This document shows, piece by piece, positions 16,582 to 24,879 of a stretch of DNA of 64,000 nucleotides. This stretch comes from Pseudomonadota bacterium (GTDB taxonomy: Bacteria; Desulfobacterota; Binatia; Binatales; Binataceae). The stretch spans positions 62,001-126,000 of the forward strand of contig JAJPHI010000019.1 in the NCBI GenBank assembly GCA_021325355.1, read 5' to 3'. Position 1 is the first letter of the stretch, and every line of letters begins with the position of its first letter. Below the pieces are notes generated by a model. The model saw only the letters and a list, made by a program, of their open reading frames with translations. It was not told the origin of the DNA and searched no databases. The translations under genes were made by a program, and so were the position numbers.

Positions 16582-17070
16582 GTGAGCGATTCTCGGGCTT
16601 ATTTGAACATGGGTGAGCGAAAGGTAAAGGTGCTCGCGATAGCATCCGGTGGGGGACACTGGCTTGAGATGCAGCGCCTCTATCCGGCGTTCGAGAATCT
16701 CGATGTCGCCTTCGTCAGCGTCCACCCCGCTTATGCGGAGCAGGTGCCCAATCATCGGTTTTACGTCGTCCGCGACGTCACGCGATGGGATCGTTGGGGT
16801 CTGATCGTTCTCGCGGCGCAACTCATCAGGATCATCTGGATCGAACGCCCGACAACCGTAATTACCACCGGATCAGCCCCGGGATTGTTCGCGCTGGCGA
16901 TCGCCAAGCTGATGCGGCGGGCGCGCACGATCTGGATCGATAGCATCGCGAACTGTGAACAACTTTCCTCGTCGGGCCGGCGCGCGCGCTACGTCGCCGA
17001 TGTCTGGCTGACGCAGTGGCCGGAAGTTGAGCGTCCTGAAGGACCCGCTTATTGGGGAGCCGTCCTTTGA
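16582..17070 (+). CDS. Alg14-like glycosyltransferase membrane-anchor subunit
   Basis: A 162-residue homologue of the Alg14/PssD/EpsF-type partner that anchors and completes a GT28-like UDP-sugar transferase. The start motif KVLAIASGGGHWLEMQRLYP carries the GGGH loop. A hydrophobic segment (WGLIVLAAQLIRIIWI, about 74-90) and VITTGSAPGLFALAIAKLM follow. In bacteria these two-gene enzymes add a hexose to the lipid-linked intermediate early in EPS assembly. The stop overlaps the start of the Alg13-like gene, so the subunits are translationally coupled. The start is GTG at 16582, preceded by AAGG; an internal ATG at 16609 has no ribosome site. Confidence 0.87.
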   Translation: MSDSRAYLNMGERKVKVLAIASGGGHWLEMQRLYPAFENLDVAFVSVHPAYAEQVPNHRFYVVRDVTRWDRWGLIVLAAQLIRIIWIERPTTVITTGSAPGLFALAIAKLMRRARTIWIDSIANCEQLSSSGRRARYVADVWLTQWPEVERPEGPAYWGAVL

Positions 17071-17591
17071 TTATCGTCACGACCGGCACGATGTTGCCTT
17101 TTGATCGTCTGGTGCGCGCGATGGATGAATGGGTCGCCCATCATCCGCACGAACAGGCGTTCGCCCAGATTGGCAATGGGGCGTACGAGCCGCGCCACAT
17201 GGAGTGGGTGCGCTTTCTTGCGCCCAGCGAATTCACCAGGCAGGTCAAGCGCTCCGCGTTGATCGTCGCCCACGCCGGCACCGGCAGCTTTTTCCTCGCG
17301 GCCGAGACCTGCAAGCCGCTGGTGATGCTGCCGCGCCTGGCAGCGAACGGAGAACATACCACGGACCACCAGGTGCATACCGCGCGATGGCTCTGCGACA
17401 AACCTGGAGTTTATATCGCGATGACGGAACGCGAGTTGCCGGTGGCGATTGCCAAGGCGCGCGTGGGAGATCCGGTTGCCAGCCAACGTACCGCATACGC
17501 CCCGGAAGAATTCCTGCAGCGGATTCGTCGATGCCTGGTGGATCCTGAACTTCCGCCCATCCCCGGCAAAGCGCGCAAGGGATCGCGTTGA
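17067..17591 (+). CDS. Alg13-like glycosyltransferase catalytic subunit
   Basis: About 174 residues, matching the C-terminal half of a GT28 transferase (Alg13/PssE). It begins IIVTTGTMLPFDRLVRAMDE and carries the nucleotide-sugar-binding stretch SALIVAHAGTGSFFLAAETC, PLVMLPRLAANGEHTTDHQ. With the preceding Alg14-like gene it would form one complete cytoplasmic-face enzyme using a UDP-sugar. TTG at 17067 is chosen because it overlaps the upstream TGA (TTGA) and has GGGGAG seven or so bases before it; an upstream TTG at 17052 would add five residues. The next gene overlaps its stop by 4 bp, so all three genes form one operon. Confidence 0.87.
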   Translation: MIIVTTGTMLPFDRLVRAMDEWVAHHPHEQAFAQIGNGAYEPRHMEWVRFLAPSEFTRQVKRSALIVAHAGTGSFFLAAETCKPLVMLPRLAANGEHTTDHQVHTARWLCDKPGVYIAMTERELPVAIAKARVGDPVASQRTAYAPEEFLQRIRRCLVDPELPPIPGKARKGSR

Positions 17592-18700
17592 TGACTCGTA
17601 TCGGCGTGGTCGGACTCGGCAAGATGGGACTTTCCCATCTGGCCATCCTGAACGCTCATCCCGAAGCGCAGGTCGCGGCGGTGTGCGACAGCAACTCCTA
17701 CGTTCTGACAACCCTGCACAAATACACCGGGCTTCGCGTGACAAGCGACTACGAGCGGTTGCTGACCGAGGTCGAGCTCGACGCGGTCGTCATCGCCACC
17801 CCGCCGCGCCTGCATAGCGAGATGGTGCGGGCGGCGCTCGAGCGCGGTCTGCACGTTTTCTGCGAGAAGCCGCTATGCCTGAACGTCGCGGACAGCGTCG
17901 AACTCGCCGCGCTGGCCGACGAGCGCGGACTGGTCAACCAGGTGGGCTACCACCTGCGCTTCGTGGCCTCTCATCGCGAGGCGCAACGGCTCATCAGGGC
18001 GGGCCTGCTCGGCCGCATTCATCACGTGCGGGCGGAAGCCTTCGGTGGCGTGGTGTTGCGCGCCGCCGGCTCGTCATGGCGCGCGCAGCGCAGTGAAGGC
18101 GGCGGATGTCTGCACGATTACGCCACCCATGTGATCGATTTGCTGACCTACCTGATAGGTCCGCCGGAGCGCGTTGGCGGAAGCGTGCTCAATCGCATCT
18201 TCTCCGATGATGTCGAGGATGAGGTTTACGCGACCTTGTACTTTCCGGGAGGGACCACCGGTCAGCTCGCGGTCAACTGGAGCGACGACAGCTATCGCAA
18301 ACTGACCACCCGCGTGACCATCTGGGGAACAAACGGCCGCCTTAGCGTCGACCGCCAGGAACTGCAACTCTTTCTGCGCGATCGACCGTCCGACGCAGCG
18401 AGCCTGAACAAGGGATGGAACATCGTCTACTCGGCGGGGCTCGCCGACGGGGTGTGGTACTACGTGCGCGGCGAGGAATACTCGGCGCAACTCGATCACT
18501 TCGTTCGCTCCGTCGAGGCCAGGCGGACGCCCACTGAAGCGTCCTTCGCCTCAGCAAGCCAGACCGACCGCGTGGTTGGGTTGATCAAGGAAGATGCGAT
18601 CGCGCCCAGGTCCGCCGGCGACCATCTGACGTATCAGGCGCGGCCCCACAGACGTAAGAGCTTCCCACGCCTGCGTCGCTTCTTCGTCGGCAGCCCCTGA
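17588..18700 (+). CDS. Gfo/Idh/MocA-family NAD(P)-dependent sugar dehydrogenase
   Basis: A 370-residue oxidoreductase. The N-terminal Rossmann motif is TRIGVVGLGKMGLSHLAIL, followed by the cofactor/substrate signature HVFCEKPLCLN, where the Lys is the usual catalytic residue, and HDYATHVIDLL in the C-terminal alpha/beta substrate domain. The family oxidises or reduces hydroxyls of nucleotide sugars or cyclitols. It is the third gene of the Alg14/Alg13-like operon, with ATGA overlap, so it probably tailors a nucleotide sugar used by this EPS pathway, for example as a 3-dehydrogenase ahead of amination. No aminotransferase lies beside it, so the exact step is open. Confidence 0.87.
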   Translation: MMTRIGVVGLGKMGLSHLAILNAHPEAQVAAVCDSNSYVLTTLHKYTGLRVTSDYERLLTEVELDAVVIATPPRLHSEMVRAALERGLHVFCEKPLCLNVADSVELAALADERGLVNQVGYHLRFVASHREAQRLIRAGLLGRIHHVRAEAFGGVVLRAAGSSWRAQRSEGGGCLHDYATHVIDLLTYLIGPPERVGGSVLNRIFSDDVEDEVYATLYFPGGTTGQLAVNWSDDSYRKLTTRVTIWGTNGRLSVDRQELQLFLRDRPSDAASLNKGWNIVYSAGLADGVWYYVRGEEYSAQLDHFVRSVEARRTPTEASFASASQTDRVVGLIKEDAIAPRSAGDHLTYQARPHRRKSFPRLRRFFVGSP

Positions 18701-18739
18701 CCGCGGCGCCCGCAGACGGCCCCGCAACCGCAGGAGAAC

Positions 18740-19663
18740 ATGGAAAGAGTTCTGTTCGGGGATAATCAGTTCTTCGGCATCAACCACATGTCCGAGGAGA
18801 AGGCGCGCGCGCAGGCGATGCGGTTTCAGGACGATCGCAGCATCATCGAGTTGCTCGATATCGCCTACGCCGCCGGCATCCGGGTGTTCATGTGCACAAC
18901 GCACGCGCGGATGGCGTCGTTATGCGACCATATTCGCGCACATCCGGAGCGCTACGCGGGCTTTCAGCTTTATCCCTGCATGCCTTATGCGCACAAATAC
19001 GCCGACGCGGTTACCGAGCACGGCATGATCGGCGCGCTGAAGCGCTTCCTTCCGGAGGAGCGCGCGTTCAACGCGCTCTTCAAAGGCGGGATGGCGCTGG
19101 CGACGCGCGACCTCGAAGCCATCGCGCAGTTGTTGATCGACGCCGAGATGAAGAGTTTTGCGGGTCTCGAGACACCGATCATCTTCCTGCAAAACGTGGT
19201 GACCGATCTGCTGCTGGGCCTCGGCTTCGTGCAGGCGTTTCGCATGTTTGCGGATCATGTCGAGCGCAAGTACAAGGCGGAAGCGGGCTTCATCACGATG
19301 AACATGCCGCGTCTGCTCGACGCGCTTGAAAGCGTCGGTATCGACAATCCGATTATCTGCGCGAACATCAACAAGATCGGCTTTCGGATGTGCGGCGGCA
19401 AAGAGCTTTACGAAAAGACGATTGCGACTCGGCAATTCCGGCCAATCGCGATGTCCGTGCTGGCCTCAGGCGCGATCCCGCCGCGCGAAGCCATCGCCTA
19501 TGTGTGCGCCCAGAAACAGATTCGCTCGATAGTGTTCGGCGCCTCCAGCCGATCGACCCTGCTTGAAACGAAACGGCTAATCGACGAACTGAGCCAGCCC
19601 ACGCCGTCCCCGGATTCAGCGGTCGAAGACGCGTTCAGTACGGGTCCACGGCATGTCGCCTGA
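18740..19663 (+). CDS. Conserved TIM-barrel-like protein of polysaccharide loci (aldo-keto-reductase-like)
   Basis: A 307-residue protein beginning MERVLFGDNQFFGINHMSE. The late segment RPIAMSVLASGAIPPREAIA, followed by IRSIVFGASSRSTLLETKRL, resembles the end of aldo-keto reductase barrels (gain-of-site and cofactor loops). The classical D-Y-K-H tetrad cannot be placed with certainty, so I do not claim reductase activity. Similar unnamed proteins occur in EPS loci. It follows the Gfo/Idh/MocA gene by 39 bp with a good AGGAG, and is probably the last gene of that operon. Its 3' end overlaps the convergent glycosyltransferase gene by 48 bp. Its role in sugar modification is inferred from context only. 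Confidence 0.65.
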   Translation: MERVLFGDNQFFGINHMSEEKARAQAMRFQDDRSIIELLDIAYAAGIRVFMCTTHARMASLCDHIRAHPERYAGFQLYPCMPYAHKYADAVTEHGMIGALKRFLPEERAFNALFKGGMALATRDLEAIAQLLIDAEMKSFAGLETPIIFLQNVVTDLLLGLGFVQAFRMFADHVERKYKAEAGFITMNMPRLLDALESVGIDNPIICANINKIGFRMCGGKELYEKTIATRQFRPIAMSVLASGAIPPREAIAYVCAQKQIRSIVFGASSRSTLLETKRLIDELSQPTPSPDSAVEDAFSTGPRHVA

Positions 19664-20803
19664 GGCGGCCCGCAGGATTTTCGGCAAGAGCCGCAATTTC
19701 CACAGGACGTAGAACGGCGCGACCAGCAGCACCGCGAGGTCGCGCCATCCGCCGCCGCCAACGACGATGGCGACGATGATGTGAAAGAAGACCAGAGTCA
19801 AAGCGAAGACTGCGTAAATGCGGCAGAGCGCGATCGGAATGATCAGAGCGGCCCCCAACAAGACCACGTGAAAAGCGAGCGGCAGCAAAAGCAGATCCAG
19901 CAGTGGTTCGATCAGCGCGACGCGTCCACGCAGGACCTCGCGGGCCAGCGCCGGGGCATGACGCCCTAGCATCCTGAAGCGGCCGCCTTCCCATCGCAGA
20001 CGCTGACTCTCGACCCCGGGTCCCGCACCCGGCATGAGTGCGCGAACCGTCGTCTTATCGGCGAACTGCACCCGCCTGCCGGAGGTCACGAGCCGTAAGC
20101 TGTATTCGAGGTCCTCGACGATAGAACTGGCGTCGTATGGCGCGGCGGCGAGCGTGCCCGAGGTCACGGCAAAGCCGTTGCCAAGGATTCCCGCCGAAAG
20201 TCCGAGACGCTGGCGGCCACGCGGGCGCACCACGTTGGCCGCCATCAGGGCGGTGTTCATCAGGCGCGTCCGCAGCGCGGCGGTGGGATTCAACACCAGA
20301 TAACGCGTCTGGACCGCGTCCGCGCCGTCGTTCAGAAGGCCGACTACTTCGGTCAGGAGGTTGGATTCAACCTTGGTGTCGGCATCAACCACGAGGAAGG
20401 CATCGAATCCGTCTGCCGTCAAACGCGCAAAAGCGTATTGCAGGGCGTAGCCTTTGCCGCGACGGTCGCTATCGAATCGTTCAATTACATCTGCCCCGGC
20501 GGCGGCGGCAGCCGTCGCGGTGTGGTCGCGGCAGTTATCGGCGACGACCACGATCGCCAGGCGGATCAAGGATTCTGGCCGCACGCACGCGGCGACGCTG
20601 CTGACCGCGGCGGCGATACTCGAAGCCTCGTCGTGCGCTGGAATGACCACGGCCAGCCTCCGCACGCGCGCCTGACGATTACCCGGATTCGGAGCTCGCG
20701 GCGGCAGAATCGCGCCGACGGTCACCAACAGCAGTTCGAGAGTTCCCGGCAACGAGAGCATCACCAGCAGGGCTCCGATCGCCAGTGCGGCCGCGTGAAT
20801 CAT
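19616..20803 (-). CDS. Processive-type family 2 glycosyltransferase, membrane-bound
   Basis: About 395 residues. An N-terminal membrane helix (IHAAALAIGALLVMLSLPGTLELLLVTVG) is followed by a GT2 catalytic domain: LAVVIPAHDEASSIAAAVSS, AIVVVADNCRDHT, FLVVDADTKVESN with the DxD metal site, a YLVLNPTAALRTR loop, and QRLRWEGGRF, the Q-x-x-R-W motif of processive synthases. Hydrophobic segments (LLDLLLLPLAFHVVLLGAALIIPIALC and LTLVFFHIIVAIVV) follow in the C-terminal third. The ATG at 20803 overlaps the stop of the upstream GT4 gene (ATGA), so the two are translated together. Substrate unknown. A start at 20872 is possible but would place a basic tail inside the neighbouring gene. Confidence 0.88.
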   Translation of the reverse strand: MIHAAALAIGALLVMLSLPGTLELLLVTVGAILPPRAPNPGNRQARVRRLAVVIPAHDEASSIAAAVSSVAACVRPESLIRLAIVVVADNCRDHTATAAAAAGADVIERFDSDRRGKGYALQYAFARLTADGFDAFLVVDADTKVESNLLTEVVGLLNDGADAVQTRYLVLNPTAALRTRLMNTALMAANVVRPRGRQRLGLSAGILGNGFAVTSGTLAAAPYDASSIVEDLEYSLRLVTSGRRVQFADKTTVRALMPGAGPGVESQRLRWEGGRFRMLGRHAPALAREVLRGRVALIEPLLDLLLLPLAFHVVLLGAALIIPIALCRIYAVFALTLVFFHIIVAIVVGGGGWRDLAVLLVAPFYVLWKLRLLPKILRAASGDMPWTRTERVFDR

Positions 20804-22065
20804 GCGCTTACCGCAAGGTCGGGAGCGGCCGCTGCATGCTGACTCGCGGCAAGCCGAGCGTTGAAGCGACACGCGAGGCGTGCGACGTTCAGCTCGAGGT
20901 CAAACTGGTCTTTTACGCGCTGCCGCGCTGCCTGACCAAGACGCCAACGCAACTGCTCGTCCTCGACGAGCCGCCCGATCGCGTCGGCGAGTGCGCGGTC
21001 ATCCGCCGGAGGCACCAGCAGCCCATCAACTTCGTTGCGGATCAGTTCCGGAATGCCGGCGATAGCGGTGGCAACGCAGGGAATCTCCATCGCCATCGCC
21101 TCCATCAGGACGATCGGGATACCCTCGGCGAAGCTCGCGAGGACGAAGACGTCGGCCTCGCAATAATACTGGCCAATCTGGTCCTGGTTCACGCTGCCAG
21201 CGAAACTCACGCGGGCGCAGAGTCCGCGCCTTGTGACTTCGCGTTCGAGGCTCGTCCGATCCGGCCCGTCGCCGACGAGCCGCAGCGTCACATTGCGACC
21301 GCTGCGCAGGAGCCGGTCGAGCGCGGCGATAAGCACGTGCTGGCCCTTGGCGGGAACCAATCGGCCGACGCAGAGCAGGCTCAGGGGTGATGGGCTGCGA
21401 CGAAACGGGCGTGGCTTAAATACCCCGGCGTCGACGCCAAGGCGTGACACTTCGAGCTTGGACCACTGGGAGACGTCGACGAGCTTCATAAGCTGGCTGC
21501 GGGCGAATTGACTGATACAGAAAACGAACGCCGCACCCTCGATCTTCTCTTTCAGGCGCAGACGCTTAACATCATAAAACTCGTCGGGACCATGAACCGT
21601 CAGCGAAAAGCCCGTCCCAAAGATACGGCTGGTAATGAGCCCGACGGTTGCCGCCGCATTGGCAAAATGGACATGGAGGTGACGCACACCCCGCCGCGCC
21701 ATCCAGTTACCAAGCATCAGCGCTTCAGTGAAATAAAAGACCGAAAAAAGCAGTTGGCGGAGGTCGCCGCCGCCCAGTCCGAGGGCAAAACCGAGACCAC
21801 GCAGATAAGCGAGCGGGTGCCGGCGCAGGGTCTGGAGATGCGCCCGGAGCGCGGCGAGCGCGCCGGCCGGCTTGATATAGAAGGTGCGACTCGCTTCGTC
21901 ACGGTCGGCCGAGGCCATCGCGGCGGGTTGGCGCGGGGCGTTGATTGAGGCGGTAAGAACCTCGAACCCCAGTGCGCGCAGTCCGCGGACTTCACGCAGG
22001 ATAAAAGTGTGGGAGACGGCCGGATACTCGCTGACCAGGTACGCGAGGCGAACCGTTTCGCGCAT
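20800..22065 (-). CDS. Family 4 glycosyltransferase (WcaL/colanic-acid type)
   Basis: About 421 residues with the two-domain GT-B fold. The start RLAYLVSEYPAVSHTFILRE is the characteristic opening of the WcaL/AmsK group, where an N-terminal serine/threonine loop binds the acceptor. The middle has VHGPDEFYDVKRLRLKEKI, then SRLGVDAGVFKPRPF and the donor-binding EGIPIVLMEAMAMEIPCVAT with the E-x7-E pattern. Colanic-type members add a hexose (often galactose) to lipid-linked oligosaccharide. ATG at 22065 is preferred over an upstream TTG at 22122 without a ribosome site. It is the first gene of a two-gene minus-strand operon divergent from the oxygenase gene at 22291. Confidence 0.87.
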   Translation of the reverse strand: MRETVRLAYLVSEYPAVSHTFILREVRGLRALGFEVLTASINAPRQPAAMASADRDEASRTFYIKPAGALAALRAHLQTLRRHPLAYLRGLGFALGLGGGDLRQLLFSVFYFTEALMLGNWMARRGVRHLHVHFANAAATVGLITSRIFGTGFSLTVHGPDEFYDVKRLRLKEKIEGAAFVFCISQFARSQLMKLVDVSQWSKLEVSRLGVDAGVFKPRPFRRSPSPLSLLCVGRLVPAKGQHVLIAALDRLLRSGRNVTLRLVGDGPDRTSLEREVTRRGLCARVSFAGSVNQDQIGQYYCEADVFVLASFAEGIPIVLMEAMAMEIPCVATAIAGIPELIRNEVDGLLVPPADDRALADAIGRLVEDEQLRWRLGQAARQRVKDQFDLELNVARLACRFNARLAASQHAAAAPDLAVSA

Positions 22066-22290
22066 CTGCTCGGCCGGATCGGCGCGAAGGTTAACAAAGG
22101 AATTCAGGTTTTGCTGCTCCAAGGCACGAATTAGGCGCTTTTATCGTACCGAAGCATTGGACCAAACAACGCGAAGTCTTGCAAGCCAGGACTGGTTTCG
22201 CCAAGAAAAGGTCATGAGAAAGGCTATGAAAAAACGCTGCTATCTGTTAGCATGCCTAAATTAAGAATTGCATAGAATGGCGAAATAAAC

Positions 22291-23151
22291 ATGATCGTCG
22301 AAGCGGGGCCACCGCCTTTTTGGTTCTTTGATCCGAGCCTGGCTGAAAAGGGGGCCGAATACACCGCACAATACAACGCAGCTTCGCCGTTTCCACATAT
22401 CGTCCTGGACGATTTTCTCCCGACGGAATTAGCCAATCTGTGCCTGGAAGAGTTCCCGCAATGCCGGGCGGCTCACACGCAGTACGCGCGCAACCAGGAA
22501 AATCGGAAATTTGAGTTCAAACCCGAGACCCTGTCGCCGACGCTGCGGTCGCTGTTTCAGTCGTTCAATTCCGCACCCTTCATCGCCTTTATCGAGAACG
22601 TCACCGGGATTAAGGGGCTGATTCCCGATCCTCTCTATGCGGGTGCCGGCTTGCATGAGGTGGCGGACGGCGGCCATCTCAGCATCCATGCCGACTTTAA
22701 CCATCATGCCCAGCTCAACCTTGAGCGGCGCGTCAATGTGCTCATCTATCTGAATCCGGACTGGCAGGAGAGCTATGGCGGCGCCTTCGAGATTTGGGAT
22801 GCGGCAATGACGCAGTGCCGCTTGCGCGTGGTGCCGGTGTTTAACCGTTGCGTGATCTTCAACACGTCGTCGACTTCGTACCACGGCAACCCGGAGCCGG
22901 TGAGGCATCCACAAGGGAAGTCACGGCGTTCGATCGCGCTGTACTATTACACCGCGACCTGGGACGAAACGCGTCGCGACCATTCGACTCGCTTCAAAGT
23001 CCGACCCGCTTCGAATGATCGATACGATCTCGGCCTGCGGTTTTCGGAAATCGCCGCTGAATTGACGCCGCCCTTGGCGAACCGCGCGCTGCGCAAGGTG
23101 TTGCGTCGCTTCAGGCGCGCGCTGGTCGCGTCCAATGGCGCCCCGCACTGA
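22291..23151 (+). CDS. 2-oxoglutarate/Fe(II)-dependent dioxygenase (prolyl-hydroxylase-like)
   Basis: A 286-residue enzyme of the prolyl-4-hydroxylase-like 2OG-Fe(II) group. The double-stranded beta-helix shows HADFNHH (His133, Asp135) and TSSTSYHGNPEPV (His198), the 2-His-1-carboxylate iron site, then SRRSIALYYYTA, with Arg212 or Arg213 to hold the 2-oxoglutarate carboxylate. FPHIVLDDFLPTELA is the family's usual N-terminal strand. Members hydroxylate amino-acid side chains or carrier-bound substrates, and some act on sugars. It is the first gene of a plus-strand run that continues, after 35 bp, into a carrier protein and an adenylating enzyme, so hydroxylation of a carrier-tethered or free amino acid is the best inference. 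Confidence 0.85.
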   Translation: MIVEAGPPPFWFFDPSLAEKGAEYTAQYNAASPFPHIVLDDFLPTELANLCLEEFPQCRAAHTQYARNQENRKFEFKPETLSPTLRSLFQSFNSAPFIAFIENVTGIKGLIPDPLYAGAGLHEVADGGHLSIHADFNHHAQLNLERRVNVLIYLNPDWQESYGGAFEIWDAAMTQCRLRVVPVFNRCVIFNTSSTSYHGNPEPVRHPQGKSRRSIALYYYTATWDETRRDHSTRFKVRPASNDRYDLGLRFSEIAAELTPPLANRALRKVLRRFRRALVASNGAPH

Positions 23152-23186
23152 CGTCCCCCCGCAAACATGAAGCGAGGATGGTCCCG

Positions 23187-23429
23187 ATGTCTGTAAGAGC
23201 AGCGGTCATCTCACAAATCGAAACCGTCGCGCGGGAGAAGTCGCTGAAGCTGCCGCCCCTGGCCGACGACCTCGTGCTGCTGGGGTCCGGACTCGATTCC
23301 CTCTCGCTCGCGATTCTGGTCGTACGCCTCGCCGACCAACTCGGCTACGATCCGTTCGAGGCGGGCTTGTCGGAGATGCCGATCACGCTCGGCGATTTCA
23401 TCAGGATGTACGAACGTCATGCAGCATGA
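23187..23429 (+). CDS. Second free-standing carrier protein
   Basis: An 80-residue carrier with phosphopantetheine site LLGSGLDSLSLAILVVRLAD, Ser38 being the attachment residue. The rest (FEAGLSEMPITLGDFIRMY) has the loop and helix IV layout of acyl/peptidyl carriers. ATG at 23187 with AGGATGG eight bases upstream is preferred over ATG at 23178, which sits directly on its own AGG. The gene overlaps the following adenylating enzyme by 11 bp, so the two are translationally coupled, and that enzyme is the obvious candidate to load it. It differs clearly in sequence from the carrier at 13735 (GLDSLSLA versus GLTSLDLV), so the two should have different partners. Confidence 0.9.
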   Translation: MSVRAAVISQIETVAREKSLKLPPLADDLVLLGSGLDSLSLAILVVRLADQLGYDPFEAGLSEMPITLGDFIRMYERHAA

Positions 23430-24810
23430 AATCGCCTCGCTGCGAGAGCTCGTAGAGGAGCTCGATGGGTCGGCCGCGACTGCTATCCGGAGCGCGACCG
23501 CGAGCGCAACGCTGAGGGATCTGCTCGACGGTTCGGTCCTCGGCGGACGCACCGCCGCGTTGGCCGGCCGCTCGGTGCTGTTGGCGACCAAGGAACAACT
23601 GACGACCGCGTTGGCGCTAATCGAACTGGACGGGCTGGTTCGGCGGGTTGTGCTTTATCCGGGCGACCTGGCGAGCGCTTATGTGCCGGAGGTGATCGCG
23701 CGCGCCGAAGTGGATGCGCTGGTCGGCGACGCGAAGGCGCCGGCGGTCGGAACCTACGGCGTCGAGTGTTTTACGGCGAGCGAGGCGGTCGTTCGAGGCG
23801 CCAACGCCCTGCCCTCAGCGCGTTTTCGCACTGAATGGGTGTTGCTGACTTCGGCCACCACCGGGGCTCCCAAACTGACCGTCCATACCCTGCAGACCTT
23901 GAGCGGAGCGATAAGCCGCAACCCGAAACCACGTGACGCCGTGGTCTGGAGCACCTTCTACGATATTCGCCGATACGGCGGCCTGCAGATTTTCCTTCGC
24001 GCACTGTTTGATCACGCGTCGCTCATCCTGTCGGATCCGGCGGAAGCGACCGGCAATTTCCTTCTGCGCGCGGCAGCCGCGGGCGTGACCCATATCTCCG
24101 GCACTCCGACGCAGTGGCGTCGCGCGCTGATGAGTCCGGTAATCGGTCACTTCGCGCCGCGATACGTGCGACTTTCGGGCGAGATTGTCGACCAGGGGAT
24201 CCTGGACAGTCTGCGGGCGACTTTTCCGACAGCGACCATCGCACATGCGTTTGCCTCGACCGAAGCGGGGGTCGCCTTCGAGGTGCGCGACGGGCGTGCA
24301 GGTTTTCCGGAGGAATTCATCCGCAACGCCCAGGGAGACGTCGAGCTGCGGGTCGAGGACGGCACCCTGAGAATTCGGTCGCCGCGGACGGCGCTGCGGT
24401 ATCTCGGGGGCGAGCCTCTGCCCGTGCGCGAGGGGTTTATTGACACGCGCGACCAGGTCGAATTGCGCGACGGACGTTACTACTTCGTCGGCCGTTTAGA
24501 CGGGGTGATCAACGTCGGCGGCGCCAAGGTATATCCGGAAGAAGTCGAGGCGGTCCTCAATCGCCATCCGCGCGTCAGGATGGCGTTGGTCAAGGGCCGC
24601 AGGAACCGCATCACCGGCGCGATCGTGGTTGCCGACGTGGTCGCCGAGCCCGCGTCTGAAGACAATGGCGGCAGCGACGACGCGCTCACCAGCGAACTGA
24701 TGCAACTGTGTCAGCGAAGCCTGGCGCCCTACAAGGTGCCGGCGGCGATCCGTCTGGTGCCGACGTTGGATCTGAGCAACGCCGGGAAATTGGCGCGGAC
24801 GGTCGATTGA
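23419..24810 (+). CDS. Stand-alone acyl/amino-acid adenylating enzyme (ANL superfamily)
   Basis: A 463-residue AMP-forming ligase. The P-loop-like A3 motif reads WVLLTSATTGAPKLTVHT (residues about 140-157), where most relatives have S-G-T-T-G. Other core motifs are HAFASTEAGVAFEV, FIDTRDQVELRDGRYYFVGR, VINVGGAKVYPEEVE and the C-terminal catalytic lysine in LSNAGKLART. At 463 residues it is shorter than typical fatty-acyl-CoA ligases because the N-terminal subdomain is reduced. It is fused in translation to the preceding carrier protein gene, so it probably adenylates an acid or amino acid and loads that carrier. The substrate cannot be read with confidence. A MetY-MetA-decarboxylase run follows. 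Confidence 0.88.
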   Translation: MQHEIASLRELVEELDGSAATAIRSATASATLRDLLDGSVLGGRTAALAGRSVLLATKEQLTTALALIELDGLVRRVVLYPGDLASAYVPEVIARAEVDALVGDAKAPAVGTYGVECFTASEAVVRGANALPSARFRTEWVLLTSATTGAPKLTVHTLQTLSGAISRNPKPRDAVVWSTFYDIRRYGGLQIFLRALFDHASLILSDPAEATGNFLLRAAAAGVTHISGTPTQWRRALMSPVIGHFAPRYVRLSGEIVDQGILDSLRATFPTATIAHAFASTEAGVAFEVRDGRAGFPEEFIRNAQGDVELRVEDGTLRIRSPRTALRYLGGEPLPVREGFIDTRDQVELRDGRYYFVGRLDGVINVGGAKVYPEEVEAVLNRHPRVRMALVKGRRNRITGAIVVADVVAEPASEDNGGSDDALTSELMQLCQRSLAPYKVPAAIRLVPTLDLSNAGKLARTVD

Positions 24811-24823
24811 GGCGTCCATCGTT

Positions 24824-24853
24824 GCTGGCGAAAGCAGTCAGGCTTTCGTCGGC
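24824..24853 (+). promoter_or_regulatory. 12-bp intercistronic RNA hairpin before metY
   Basis: Arms GCTGGCGAAAGC (24824-24835) and GCTTTCGTCGGC (24842-24853) pair over all 12 positions when two G-U pairs are allowed, around a six-base loop AGTCAG. It ends 26 bases before the GTG of metY and about 10 bases before the GGGAG ribosome site. No U-run follows, so it is not an ordinary terminator. It may stabilise the transcript or tune translation of metY relative to the upstream adenylating enzyme. Confidence 0.55.
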
Positions 24854-24879
24854 GAGGGTGGGCGCGGGAGACGAACCAG

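Noticed and set aside
24811-24879. SAM riboswitch before metY
   Set aside because: Only one hairpin of 12 bp is present. The multi-helix junction and conserved bases of SAM-I, SAM-II or SAH riboswitches are not seen, and the gap is too short for SAM-I.
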